In this document: piece after piece, positions 18,484 to 26,408 of the stretch
Position numbering within the stretch: the stretch's first letter is position 1
How the letters are laid out: each line of letters opens with the position of its first letter
Origin: Frigidibacter albus
Lineage (GTDB): Bacteria; Pseudomonadota; Alphaproteobacteria; Rhodobacterales; Rhodobacteraceae
DNA length: 64,000 bases
Assembly: GCF_009908165.1 (NCBI RefSeq)
Contig: NZ_JAAAUC010000013.1
Coordinates: 22,527-86,526 of the forward strand
Direction of reading: 5' to 3'
Notes under the pieces: model-generated
Database searches by the model: none
Told to the model about the DNA's origin: nothing
What the model saw: the letters and a program-made list of their open reading frames with translations, nothing else
Position numbers and translations under genes: made by a program

Positions 18484-20534
18484 GCGTGCAACTCCCGCGT
18501 GAGGATGAGGTTGCCGAAGGGATCGACCTCCAGCGCGAAGCCGGGCGGGATGACGGTGGTGGTGTCGTCCTGCGTGACGATTGCGGGGGCGCTGAGTCGG
18601 TGGCCGGGATGCAGCCCGGCGCGGGGGTAGAGCGGTGTGGGGTGCGGCCGCCCGTCGAACCAGCCGGTGATCTGGCCGGAGGTCGTGGCCGGGCCGGTGG
18701 CGGGGGCCGGGCGTTGCAGGCGCGGTTTGGGCGTGGGGGCGCTGGCGACGAGCCGCAGGTTGACGATCTGCACCGGCGCCTCGGGGCTGTCATGCCCGAA
18801 CAGCCGCGCATGTTCGGCATGGAAGGCGGCGGCGATGGCACCGCGGTCGGCGCTGCGCAGCCAGCCCGCTTGCAGCGGCGTTTCAATCTCGTAGCTCTGG
18901 CCCAGATAGCGCATGTCGGCGCTGACGGTGATCTGCGCCTCGGCCGCGTGCCCCTGGGCGGCGAGCCAGTCGCGGCCCGTTGCCTCCAGCTCTGCCAAAG
19001 GCGCGGCGAGGGTCTGTGCGCCCTCCTCTGTCAGGTCGACGAACAGGGTGCGGATGAAGTCGTTGCGCAGGTCGGCGATCAGGCCGCCAAGCGCCGACAC
19101 CACGCCGGGGGTGGGCGGCACGATGACGCCTTTCATGTCCAGCTCTCGCGCCAGGAAACAGGCCAGCATCGCGCCCGCGCCGCCGCAGGCGAACAGGTGG
19201 AACTCGCGCGGGTCGATGCCGAAGCGCGAGATGAGGCCCGAGACTTCGGCATACATGGCAGACACCGCGATCTCGACGATGCTGGCGGCGGTCTCCTCGA
19301 TGCTGGCATCCAACGCGGCGGCAAGCGGGGCGATGGCGGCGCGGGCGGCCTCGCGGTCCACCGTCACCGCGCCATAGCCGAGCGTGCCATGGCCGATCAG
19401 GTTGGCGGCGGCCATCGCATCGGTGATCGTGGGCTGCGTGCCGCCGCGCCCGTAGCAGGCCGGGCCGGGGGTGGAGCCTGCGCTTTGCGGCCCCACGGTC
19501 AGGATGCCGCCCGCATCCACCGCGGCGACCGATCCGCCGCCCTGCCCCACCGAGCTGACCGCGACCGAGGGGATGTGGATCTGGAAATCCCCGATCACCT
19601 CACCCGTGCCATATTGCGGCACACCGTCCAGGATCACCGCCACATCGGCCGATGTGCCGCCGATATCGAGGCTGAGCACCTTCGGAAAGCCGCATTCCCG
19701 CGCCAGCCAGCCCGCGCCGATCACGCCGGATGCGGTGCCCGACAGGATCATCTGCACGCATTCGGCCCGGGCCTGCGCAATGCCCATCACCCCGCCGTTG
19801 GACTTGGTGATATGGGCGGGCACGGTCACGCCCTTGTCTTTCAGCGCCGCCTCGAACCGGCCCAGATAATGGGCCACGCGCGGCTGCACATAGCCCGAGA
19901 TGACGGCGGTGATGGTGCGCTCATACTCGCGGATCACCGGCCAGGTGCCGGAGGAGGTGACGACCGGCAGGCCGGGGGCGATCCTTGCGATCATCGCGGC
20001 GACGGCCTGCTCATGCGCGGGGTTGCGATAGGCGTGCAGGAAGGCCAGCACGATGCCCTCGGCGCCCGCGGCCTGCGCCTGCGCGACCATCGCCGCCACA
20101 TCGGCGGGATCGGGCGCGGTGACCGCCTGGCCATCTGCCCCCATCCGCTCGGTGATGCCAAAGACCCGGTTGCGCGGGATCAGCGGCGCGGGGCGCCTCG
20201 AGTAGAGGTTGTGGATCTGCGGGATCTTGAGGCGGGCGATCTCCAGCACATCCTCGAAATTCCTTGTGGTGAACAGGGCAAGCGGGGGGCCGTTGCGCTG
20301 GATCACGGTGTTGATGCCGACGGTGGTGCCATGGGTGAAATAGCTGACCTCGGCCGCGGGGATGCCATGGCCCCGGGCCAGACGGTCGAGCCCGGCGGTG
20401 ATCTCGGCCCCCGGCGCATCGGGGCGCGAGAAGACCTTGAGCGTGGTGAGGGTGCCGCTGTCATCCAGCACCGCGAAATCTGTGAAGGAGCCGCCGACAT
20501 CGACGCCGATCCTGTAGCCCATGGGGTGCCTCAT
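18480..20534 (-). CDS. hyuA: Hydantoinase A / oxoprolinase subunit A-like protein
   Basis: This HyuA-family ATPase has the N-terminal nucleotide-binding block GYRIGVDVGGSFTDFAVL and the matching second block VLSLDIGGTSADVAVI in its middle. It binds ATP and, with HyuB, phosphorylates and hydrolyses a cyclic amide ring. The ATG at 20534 gives an ATGA overlap with the upstream GNAT stop. The ATG at 20522 (MGYRIG), with GAGG six bases before it, is an equally defensible start. The gene sits between a GNAT gene and hyuB. The neighbouring ArgE-like deacylase could act on the ring-opened N-substituted amino acid. Confidence 0.9.
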   Translation of the reverse strand: MRHPMGYRIGVDVGGSFTDFAVLDDSGTLTTLKVFSRPDAPGAEITAGLDRLARGHGIPAAEVSYFTHGTTVGINTVIQRNGPPLALFTTRNFEDVLEIARLKIPQIHNLYSRRPAPLIPRNRVFGITERMGADGQAVTAPDPADVAAMVAQAQAAGAEGIVLAFLHAYRNPAHEQAVAAMIARIAPGLPVVTSSGTWPVIREYERTITAVISGYVQPRVAHYLGRFEAALKDKGVTVPAHITKSNGGVMGIAQARAECVQMILSGTASGVIGAGWLARECGFPKVLSLDIGGTSADVAVILDGVPQYGTGEVIGDFQIHIPSVAVSSVGQGGGSVAAVDAGGILTVGPQSAGSTPGPACYGRGGTQPTITDAMAAANLIGHGTLGYGAVTVDREAARAAIAPLAAALDASIEETAASIVEIAVSAMYAEVSGLISRFGIDPREFHLFACGGAGAMLACFLARELDMKGVIVPPTPGVVSALGGLIADLRNDFIRTLFVDLTEEGAQTLAAPLAELEATGRDWLAAQGHAAEAQITVSADMRYLGQSYEIETPLQAGWLRSADRGAIAAAFHAEHARLFGHDSPEAPVQIVNLRLVASAPTPKPRLQRPAPATGPATTSGQITGWFDGRPHPTPLYPRAGLHPGHRLSAPAIVTQDDTTTVIPPGFALEVDPFGNLILTRELHA

Positions 20535-20986
20535 TCCTGCCGCCTGGGGACGGTCATGTAGTATTCGGGGTTCGGCGCCGGGGCGTAGCCGGCGCGGGTA
20601 TAGACGGCATGGGCATCGCGCGTCGCCAGCATCCAGCTTGTCACCGTCGCCAGTTCGGGGTGGCTGCGGATGGTCAGCGCCAGCCAGGGCGCAAGGCCGC
20701 GGCCGCGATGGGGCGGCAGCACGAAGACGTCGCGCAGATAGGCGAAGACGGCGCAATCCGTGACCACGCGGGCAAAGCCCGCCATCGCGCCATCCGGGGC
20801 ATAGAGGCCCATCGGCAGCGATCCGGCCAGCGCGCGTTCCAGCACCGGGCGGGGCAGGCCATCCGACCAATAGGCCTCCTCCGCCAGGAAGCAGGCGACG
20901 ACGCTGATGTCGATGCGGGCACGTTCGGTGGACAGGCTGTAGCCGTCGGGGCGGGTCCAGGTCTGGGGTGCGAGGGGGTGGATCAT
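20531..20986 (-). CDS. GNAT family N-acetyltransferase
   Basis: The 151-residue single-domain GNAT protein starts MIHPLAPQTWTRPDGYSLST, with AAGGAG seven bases upstream of the ATG at 20986. The acetyl-CoA-binding block is VLPPHRGRGLAPWLALTI (about 94-111), followed by a C-terminal YTRAGYAPAPNPEYYM strand typical of YjdJ/ElaA-like members. It is the first gene of the hydantoinase unit and overlaps hyuA by four bases. It diverges from the argE-like gene. The acceptor substrate is unknown. Confidence 0.87.
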   Translation of the reverse strand: MIHPLAPQTWTRPDGYSLSTERARIDISVVACFLAEEAYWSDGLPRPVLERALAGSLPMGLYAPDGAMAGFARVVTDCAVFAYLRDVFVLPPHRGRGLAPWLALTIRSHPELATVTSWMLATRDAHAVYTRAGYAPAPNPEYYMTVPRRQE

Positions 20987-21081
20987 GGCTATCTCCTTGC
21001 GGGCAGGATCGCACGGCGGCACGATGGCCGCTGACTGTGATGCGCCGGCGATCCGCAGGGAATGTTGCAGGGGCTGCGCAG

Positions 21082-21096
21082 TTCGGCACGATCTGC
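21082..21096 (-). promoter_or_regulatory. Candidate operator, motif GCANNTCGTGCCGRA (copy 2)
   Basis: On the minus strand this reads GCAGATCGTGCCGAA, identical over 15 bases to 22718-22732. It lies in the divergent region between the GNAT/hydantoinase unit and argE, 45 bp before the argE start. Confidence 0.45.
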
Positions 21097-21140
21097 GGGG
21101 CGCGCCGGTGAGGATGGGGAAACCCCCGATGGAGCCTGAC

Positions 21141-22274
21141 ATGACGCCCGAAGCGATCCCCGAAGCGATCTTGGCCGATCTTGTTGCCTGCGCCGATCTG
21201 CCCGGCGCGCCGAATGCGCGGGTGGCTGGCTGCGTGCAGGCCCACCTCGCGCGGGCGGGGGTGGAGTGCACGGTGTTGCCGGGGCCCGAGGGGGACCGGG
21301 TGAACCTGTTCGCCACCATCGGGCCGCGGGATGTGCCGGGCTATGTGCTGTCGGGACATATGGATGTGGTGCCGGTGGCGGGGCAGGTCTGGGCCAGCGA
21401 CCCGTTCCGCCTGCGGGCCGAAGGCGGGCGGCTCTATGGGCGCGGCGCGACGGACATGAAGGGTTTTCTGGCCTGCATGATCGCCATGGTGCCGGAGCTT
21501 CTGGCACTCGGCCTGCGCCGGCCGATCCATCTGGCGTTTTCCTATGATGAGGAGATCGGCTGCCGCGGCGTCCCCCATATGCTCGCGGCGCTGCCGGGTC
21601 TGTGCGCCCCGCCGCTGGCCTGCATCGTGGGCGAGCCGACCGACATGCAGCCGGTGCTGTCGCACAAGGGCAAGCAGGCGCTGGAACTGGTGATCGAGGG
21701 GAAGGCGGCGCATAGCTCGCAGCCCGATCTGGGGGTGAACGCGATCTATCCGGCGGCGGAGGTGCTGCTGTTCATCCGCAATCTGGCGGCGCGGCTGGCG
21801 GCCGAGGGGCCGTTCGACGCCCGGTTCTCGCCCCCCTGTTCGACGGTCGTGGCCGGGGTGGTGCAGGGCGGGGCGGCCCTGAACATCATCCCCGACCGCT
21901 GCACGGTGCAGATGGAGGTGCGCTCCGTTCCCGGCCAGGCGCCCGAGGCGATCAGCGCCGAGGTGCTGGCGCGGCTGGCGGCGTTGGAGGGGGTGCGGGT
22001 GTCGCATCGCGAGCTGGCCCGCTATCCCGCGCTGCCCCCGCCCGAGGATCGCGGCCTGGCCGAGCTGCTGGAACGGTTGACCGGCAAGCCCGCGCTGCAA
22101 TCGGTGAGCTATGGCACCGAGGCCGGGCTGTTCCATGGGGCGGGGGTGCCCTCGATCATCTGCGGGCCGGGCTCGATTTCCCGCGCGCACCGGCCCGATG
22201 AGTTCGTGACGGTGGATGAGCTGGCCGGGTGCTGCGCCATGCTGCGGGGGCTTGGGCAGGTGGCGGCGGGCTGA
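21141..22274 (+). CDS. argE: Acetylornithine deacetylase-like M20 metallohydrolase
   Basis: The 377-residue M20 peptidase-family hydrolase has the first metal ligands in SGHMDVVPV, the bridging Asp in GRGATDMKGF, the catalytic Glu pair in YDEEIGCRG, and the late His in RAHRPDEFV. It probably removes an acyl or carbamoyl group from an N-acylated amino acid. The setting next to hydantoinase genes suggests an N-carbamoyl or N-acetyl catabolite rather than arginine biosynthesis. Of three in-frame ATGs, the one at 21141 is chosen because GGAG lies six bases before it. The alternatives are 21114 and 21129. Confidence 0.88.
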   Translation: MTPEAIPEAILADLVACADLPGAPNARVAGCVQAHLARAGVECTVLPGPEGDRVNLFATIGPRDVPGYVLSGHMDVVPVAGQVWASDPFRLRAEGGRLYGRGATDMKGFLACMIAMVPELLALGLRRPIHLAFSYDEEIGCRGVPHMLAALPGLCAPPLACIVGEPTDMQPVLSHKGKQALELVIEGKAAHSSQPDLGVNAIYPAAEVLLFIRNLAARLAAEGPFDARFSPPCSTVVAGVVQGGAALNIIPDRCTVQMEVRSVPGQAPEAISAEVLARLAALEGVRVSHRELARYPALPPPEDRGLAELLERLTGKPALQSVSYGTEAGLFHGAGVPSIICGPGSISRAHRPDEFVTVDELAGCCAMLRGLGQVAAG

Positions 22275-22290
22275 CCCCGCCGCACGCCGT

Positions 22291-22644
22291 TCAATAGGCG
22301 ACCACGTAGATCTTGCGCACGGTTTCGATGGTGCGCCATGTGCCCACGAAGCCGGGCTTCATCACGAAGCTGTCGCCGGCGCGGTAGGTGACGGGCGGCT
22401 GGCCGGTCTCGGTGAGTTCGACGACGCCTTCGAGGATGTGGCAGAACTCGAAGGTCTCGCCCTTGATCGAATGGGTCAGGCCGGGGGTGGCCTGCCAGAC
22501 GCCGGACTTGATCTTGCCGTCCCGCGCCTCATCCATCGCCCAGGTGCTGAATTCTGGCGCGCCTTCGATCAGGCGGTCGGCATCCGGCAGGGCATGGGTC
22601 GGGGTGAAGGTCGGGTTATGGTCGAGGGTCTTGAGCAGGGTCAT
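22291..22644 (-). CDS. Cupin domain-containing protein (DUF861/EutQ-like)
   Basis: The 117-residue cupin starts MTLLKTLDHNPTFTPTHALP. The cupin strands include TFEFCHILEGVVELTETG and YRAGDSFVMKPGFVGTW. The GVWQATPG block is shared with small DUF861 cupins often found beside amine or ureide catabolic genes. It is the last gene of the second ABC operon, 125 bp after the DppC-type permease. A copy of the 15-bp motif lies between them, so it may have its own promoter. An enzymatic role such as isomerase is possible; nothing specific can be assigned. Confidence 0.85.
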   Translation of the reverse strand: MTLLKTLDHNPTFTPTHALPDADRLIEGAPEFSTWAMDEARDGKIKSGVWQATPGLTHSIKGETFEFCHILEGVVELTETGQPPVTYRAGDSFVMKPGFVGTWRTIETVRKIYVVAY

Positions 22645-22717
22645 GGTCGTCTCCTTATGTCGGGGGCAAGATACGATGCCCGCCCGCAGCCCCGCCCCCG
22701 ATCTGGCGCGCGGGGGC

Positions 22718-22732
22718 GCAGATCGTGCCGAA
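22718..22732 (+). promoter_or_regulatory. Candidate operator, motif GCANNTCGTGCCGRA (copy 3)
   Basis: GCAGATCGTGCCGAA lies 74 bp upstream of the cupin gene start, and the identical 15-mer is inverted at 21082-21096. Both flank the argE-like gene. Confidence 0.45.
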
Positions 22733-22769
22733 GACCGGGGGGCGGGGAGTGGATCGTTCGGCGGCGGCC

Positions 22770-23648
22770 TCAGCCCGGGCCGCTGCGCACGTCGAGCGCG
22801 TCGCGCAGCCCGTCGCCGATGAAGTTGAAGCTGGTGACGGCCATGGTGATGGTGATGCCCGGCACGATGGCCAGCCAGGGCGCGCTGGCCAGGTATTGCT
22901 GCGCGCCGTTCAGCATGTTGCCCCAGCTCGGCAGCGGCGGCTGGATGCCGTAGCCAAGGAAGCTGACATACGCCTCCAGCAGGATCGCGCGGGCGACGGT
23001 CAGCGTGGCGGCGACGATGATCGGGCCCATGGCATTGGGCAGGATCTCGCGGAACATGATGTGGCTGCGGCTGAGGCCCAGCATCCGCCCGGCCTGCACG
23101 AATTCCCGCTCGCGCAGCGACCTCACCTCGGCCTCGACGATGCGGGCCACCTCCATCCAGCTGGTGAGGGCGATGATGATGGTGATCATGGTCGGGCTGG
23201 GTTTCAGCAGCGCCGCCAGTGCCAGCACCAGGAAGATCGACGGGAAGGCCAGGAACGCATCGACCATGCGCATCAGCGACGCGCCGACCCAGCCGCCGCG
23301 ATAGCCTGCGACGACGCCGACAAAGGCCCCCAGCAGCGTGGACAGCACCATCGCGCAGACGCCGACCAGCAGCGAGGTGCGCCCGGCCATCAGCAGCCGC
23401 GCGGCAATGTCGCGGCCAAGCGGGTCAGTCCCCAGATAGTGCTGCCCGGTCATCGGCGGCGCGAAGCGGGCCCGCAGGTCGATATAGAGCTGGTCATAGG
23501 GCAGCAGCCAAGGCCCCGCCACGCAGGCCAGCGTCAGGGCGGTGATCATCACCACCCCGATCAGCGCCAGCCGGTGCCGGGCAAAACGGCGCACGGCGCG
23601 GCTGTGCCACCAGCGGCTGCGCGGTTCGGAAAGGGGGATCGTGGACAT
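22770..23648 (-). CDS. ABC transporter permease, DppC type (second system)
   Basis: The 292-residue permease starts MSTIPLSEPRSRWWHSRAVRR, followed by a membrane helix. It has the DppC hallmark GTDPLGRDIAARLLMAGRTSL. Its EAA-like loop is SLREREFVQAGRMLGLSRSH, and GIQPPLPSWGNMLNG lies in the C-terminal periplasmic part. It is encoded 23 bp after the DppB partner and forms the translocation pore of the second importer. Confidence 0.92.
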   Translation of the reverse strand: MSTIPLSEPRSRWWHSRAVRRFARHRLALIGVVMITALTLACVAGPWLLPYDQLYIDLRARFAPPMTGQHYLGTDPLGRDIAARLLMAGRTSLLVGVCAMVLSTLLGAFVGVVAGYRGGWVGASLMRMVDAFLAFPSIFLVLALAALLKPSPTMITIIIALTSWMEVARIVEAEVRSLREREFVQAGRMLGLSRSHIMFREILPNAMGPIIVAATLTVARAILLEAYVSFLGYGIQPPLPSWGNMLNGAQQYLASAPWLAIVPGITITMAVTSFNFIGDGLRDALDVRSGPG

Positions 23649-23671
23649 GTCAGTCTCCTCGGGGGCGGCGT

Positions 23672-24622
23672 TCAGCCCAGGCGGATGCGGGGGTCGACCA
23701 TGGCGATCACGACATCGGCGATCAGGTTGCCAAGCACGGTCAGGAAGGCCGAGAACATCAAGATCCCCATCACGACCGGGTAGTCGCTGTAGCCGAGGCT
23801 ATCCAGAAACAGCCGCCCCATGCCGGGCCAGGTGAACACCGTCTCGGTCACCAGCGCGCCGCCAAGGATGCTGGGCAGCTGCATTCCCGCCAGCGTGATC
23901 ATCGGCAGCAGGGCGTTGCCCACGACGTGCTTCATCAGCACCCGCCGTTCGGTCAGGCCCTTGGCACGGGCGGTCTTGACAAAATCCTGGTTGATCACGT
24001 CCAGCGTGGCGCTGCGCATATAGCGGCTCCAGACCGCGACATTGACCAGCGACAGCACGATGCTGGGCAGGATCAGGTGGTGCAGGTAATTCAGCACCGA
24101 CCCGTCGCCGATGGTGTACATGTTGCCCGCCGGCACCCAGCCAAGGCGCAGCGAGAAGACATAGATGCCGACAAGGCCGAACCAGAAGGTCGGGATCGAC
24201 AGGGCGACCATCGCGCCGACCGTGGCCGAATAGTCGAACATCGAATAGCGATGCGTCGCGCCGCGGATGCCGATCCAGGTGCCTATGGCGATGGCGATCA
24301 CGGTGGACGATCCCATCAGCAGCAGCGTGGCGAACAGGTGCCGCCCGATCACGTCCAGCACCGGAACCCCGTCGCGGAACGAGGTGCCCCAGTCGCCCTG
24401 CAGCATCCGCATCAGCCAGTCGAAATACTGCACCGGCAGCGGGCGGTTCAGCCCCATCTGCTCGGCCAGGCGGTCCATGTCGGCCTGGGTCATGCCGGGA
24501 TCGAGCGCGAATTGCGCCAGCGGCCCGCCGGGCATCAGGTTCAGGATCGTGAAGCCGATGATCGACACGATCAGCAGCAAGATCACGCTCTGCCACAGAC
24601 GGTTGAGCAAGAAGACCAGCAT
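23672..24622 (-). CDS. ABC transporter permease, DppB type (second system)
   Basis: The 316-residue permease starts MLVFLLNRLWQSVILLLIVS and has a periplasmic MPGGPLAQFALDPGMTQADM region. Membrane segments and the cytoplasmic EAA-like loop (VINQDFVKTARAKGLTERRV) follow. The RYMRSATLDVINQDF arrangement is standard for DppB. It is separated from the binding-protein gene by a strong hairpin at 24658-24684. Confidence 0.92.
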   Translation of the reverse strand: MLVFLLNRLWQSVILLLIVSIIGFTILNLMPGGPLAQFALDPGMTQADMDRLAEQMGLNRPLPVQYFDWLMRMLQGDWGTSFRDGVPVLDVIGRHLFATLLLMGSSTVIAIAIGTWIGIRGATHRYSMFDYSATVGAMVALSIPTFWFGLVGIYVFSLRLGWVPAGNMYTIGDGSVLNYLHHLILPSIVLSLVNVAVWSRYMRSATLDVINQDFVKTARAKGLTERRVLMKHVVGNALLPMITLAGMQLPSILGGALVTETVFTWPGMGRLFLDSLGYSDYPVVMGILMFSAFLTVLGNLIADVVIAMVDPRIRLG

Positions 24623-24657
24623 GGGCGCCTCGGGGGATCAGCGAATTTCGGGTGGGT

Positions 24658-24684
24658 GCCGCCGCCCCTGTACGGGGCGGCGGC
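24658..24684 (-). terminator. Stem-loop between binding-protein and permease genes (second ABC operon)
   Basis: A perfect 11-bp GC stem (GCCGCCGCCCC / GGGGCGGCGGC) with a five-base loop lies between the binding-protein stop and the DppB start. No U-run follows, suggesting attenuation or 3'-end protection of the binding-protein mRNA. Its placement matches 5190-5215. Confidence 0.65.
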
Positions 24685-24690
24685 GTCGGA

Positions 24691-26358
24691 TCAGCTGGCC
24701 CAGTACCACTGGCCGGCATTCCAGGTCTCGGTGCGGGTGTTGCCGTTGTGGACGACCCCCTCGATCCCCTCTTTCCAGGCGCGGATCGAGTTGTCCGAGA
24801 ACAGCGGCAGGAAGGGCAGGTCGGCGCGGATCAGTTCCTGCACCTCGAGATAGATCTCGCGGCGGCGTTCGGGATCGAAGCTCGCGCTGCCTTCGTCCAG
24901 CAGCTCGTCCACCCGGGCGTTCTTGTATTGCGCGTTGTTCGATCCGCGCCCGCCCTGCGCGATGATCGCGCCCGAGTGGAAGCGGTTGGTGACGTCCGGG
25001 TCGGAGCCGATCAGATAGGTGATGCCGACGACGACCGAGTCGAACTGCGACTGCGTCCAGAACTCGCCCCAGATCACCGCAGCGGGGTAGTTCTCGATCG
25101 TCATCTCGATGCCCGCCTCGCGCAGGGTCTGCTGCACGAACTGCTGCAGTTGCTCGCGCAGGTGGTTGCCCGAGGTGGTGGAGTTCACGAACGAGAGCCG
25201 CACCCCGTCTTTCTCGCGGATGCCGTCAGATCCCGGAACCCAGCCGGCCTCGTCCAGCAGCTGGTTGGCGCGTTCCAGGCTGAATTCATGCTGTGGCAGG
25301 TCGGGGTGCAAATAGGCCGAGGTGCGGGGCATGAAGGTTTCCACCGAATCCGGCAGCCCGTAATACAGCGCGTCGATGATCGAAGCCTTGTCGATGGCGG
25401 CATAGACCGCCTCGCGTACCGCCAGTTCCTTGAAGACCGGGCGTTCGAGGTTCAGGTAGATGGTCTCGACCGAGGTGGCCGGTTCGAGCTTGATCACCTT
25501 GCCGGCCAGCGTCTGCGCCTCGGCATAGTTGTCGGGGGTGATGTACATGCGGCCCAGCAGATCGACGTCACCGCTTTTGAACTGGGTGTAGAGCACGGTC
25601 ACGTCGGGGATGTACTTGAAGATCAGCTGCTCGATATAGGGGCCCTCGCCGAAATAGTCCGGGTTGGCGACCAGGCTGATATGGTCCCCTGCGATGCGGT
25701 TGTCCCACTTGAACGCGCCGGTGCCGACCGGCGCCTGGTTGAAGGCGGCGGTGTTCGGATCGGCCTCGGCGCCCAGGATGTGCTTGGGCACCATGAAGGT
25801 TTCGGTCAGGAACGACAGGTACGGCGAGAAGGGCTTTTCCATCCGCCAGGTGACCTCGGTCGGCGAGACCACCGTGACTTCGCGCAGCAGCGAGTGGCCG
25901 GCGGTGCGCCAGCTGCGGAAATCCGGGTTCACGATCAGGTCGAGCGTGTACTTGACGTCTTCGGCGGTGAAGGGCGCGCCGTCATGCCAGGTCACGTCAT
26001 CGCGCAGCTTCACGCGCCATTCGAGGCCATCCTCGGAAATGCCGCCATTGGCCTGGCTTGGCACTTCGCTGGCAAGGTTCGGCACGATCTCGCCATCCGG
26101 CATCACCCGGAACAGCGCGTCGAACATCGAGAAATGGACGCCGTCATCCACCTCGATCTTGACCATCAGCGGGTTGAAGTTGGTGGGTTCCTGCGACAGG
26201 CCGACGATGATCCGCCCTGTCGGCGTTTCGGGGGGCGTCGCGGCGAAGGCCGGCTTGCCCAGCAGGTTCGGGGCCAGCAGGCCAGCCGTGCCGGCCGCGC
26301 CCATCAGCATGAGGGCGCCGCGGCGCGACATCGTGGTTGGGGTCTTGTGGTGAGCCAT
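24691..26358 (-). CDS. ABC transporter solute-binding protein, family 5 (second system)
   Basis: The 555-residue SBP_bac_5 protein has a Tat-type leader: SRRGALMLMG at residues 11-20, a hydrophobic stretch, then cleavage near KPAFA (about 39). Family blocks include GLSQEPTNFNPL, VTWHDGAPFTAEDVKYTLDL and RRREIYLEVQELI. It binds a peptide-like or amino-compound ligand in the periplasm for the permeases downstream. It lies 50 bp after its ATPase gene. It is only distantly similar to the first binding protein (5225-6838), so the two importers probably differ in substrate. Confidence 0.93.
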   Translation of the reverse strand: MAHHKTPTTMSRRGALMLMGAAGTAGLLAPNLLGKPAFAATPPETPTGRIIVGLSQEPTNFNPLMVKIEVDDGVHFSMFDALFRVMPDGEIVPNLASEVPSQANGGISEDGLEWRVKLRDDVTWHDGAPFTAEDVKYTLDLIVNPDFRSWRTAGHSLLREVTVVSPTEVTWRMEKPFSPYLSFLTETFMVPKHILGAEADPNTAAFNQAPVGTGAFKWDNRIAGDHISLVANPDYFGEGPYIEQLIFKYIPDVTVLYTQFKSGDVDLLGRMYITPDNYAEAQTLAGKVIKLEPATSVETIYLNLERPVFKELAVREAVYAAIDKASIIDALYYGLPDSVETFMPRTSAYLHPDLPQHEFSLERANQLLDEAGWVPGSDGIREKDGVRLSFVNSTTSGNHLREQLQQFVQQTLREAGIEMTIENYPAAVIWGEFWTQSQFDSVVVGITYLIGSDPDVTNRFHSGAIIAQGGRGSNNAQYKNARVDELLDEGSASFDPERRREIYLEVQELIRADLPFLPLFSDNSIRAWKEGIEGVVHNGNTRTETWNAGQWYWAS

Positions 26359-26408
26359 TGATCGTCTCCCTGAAGTGGCTTTGCCGTTGTCGGAAGGGGC
26401 ACCGGGTC

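Noticed and set aside
7871..22274. Ectoine catabolism (Lrp, aminotransferase, aldehyde dehydrogenase, deacetylase).
   Set aside because: There is no EutD-type ectoine hydrolase, and hydantoinase AB and the flavin oxidases are not part of that pathway.
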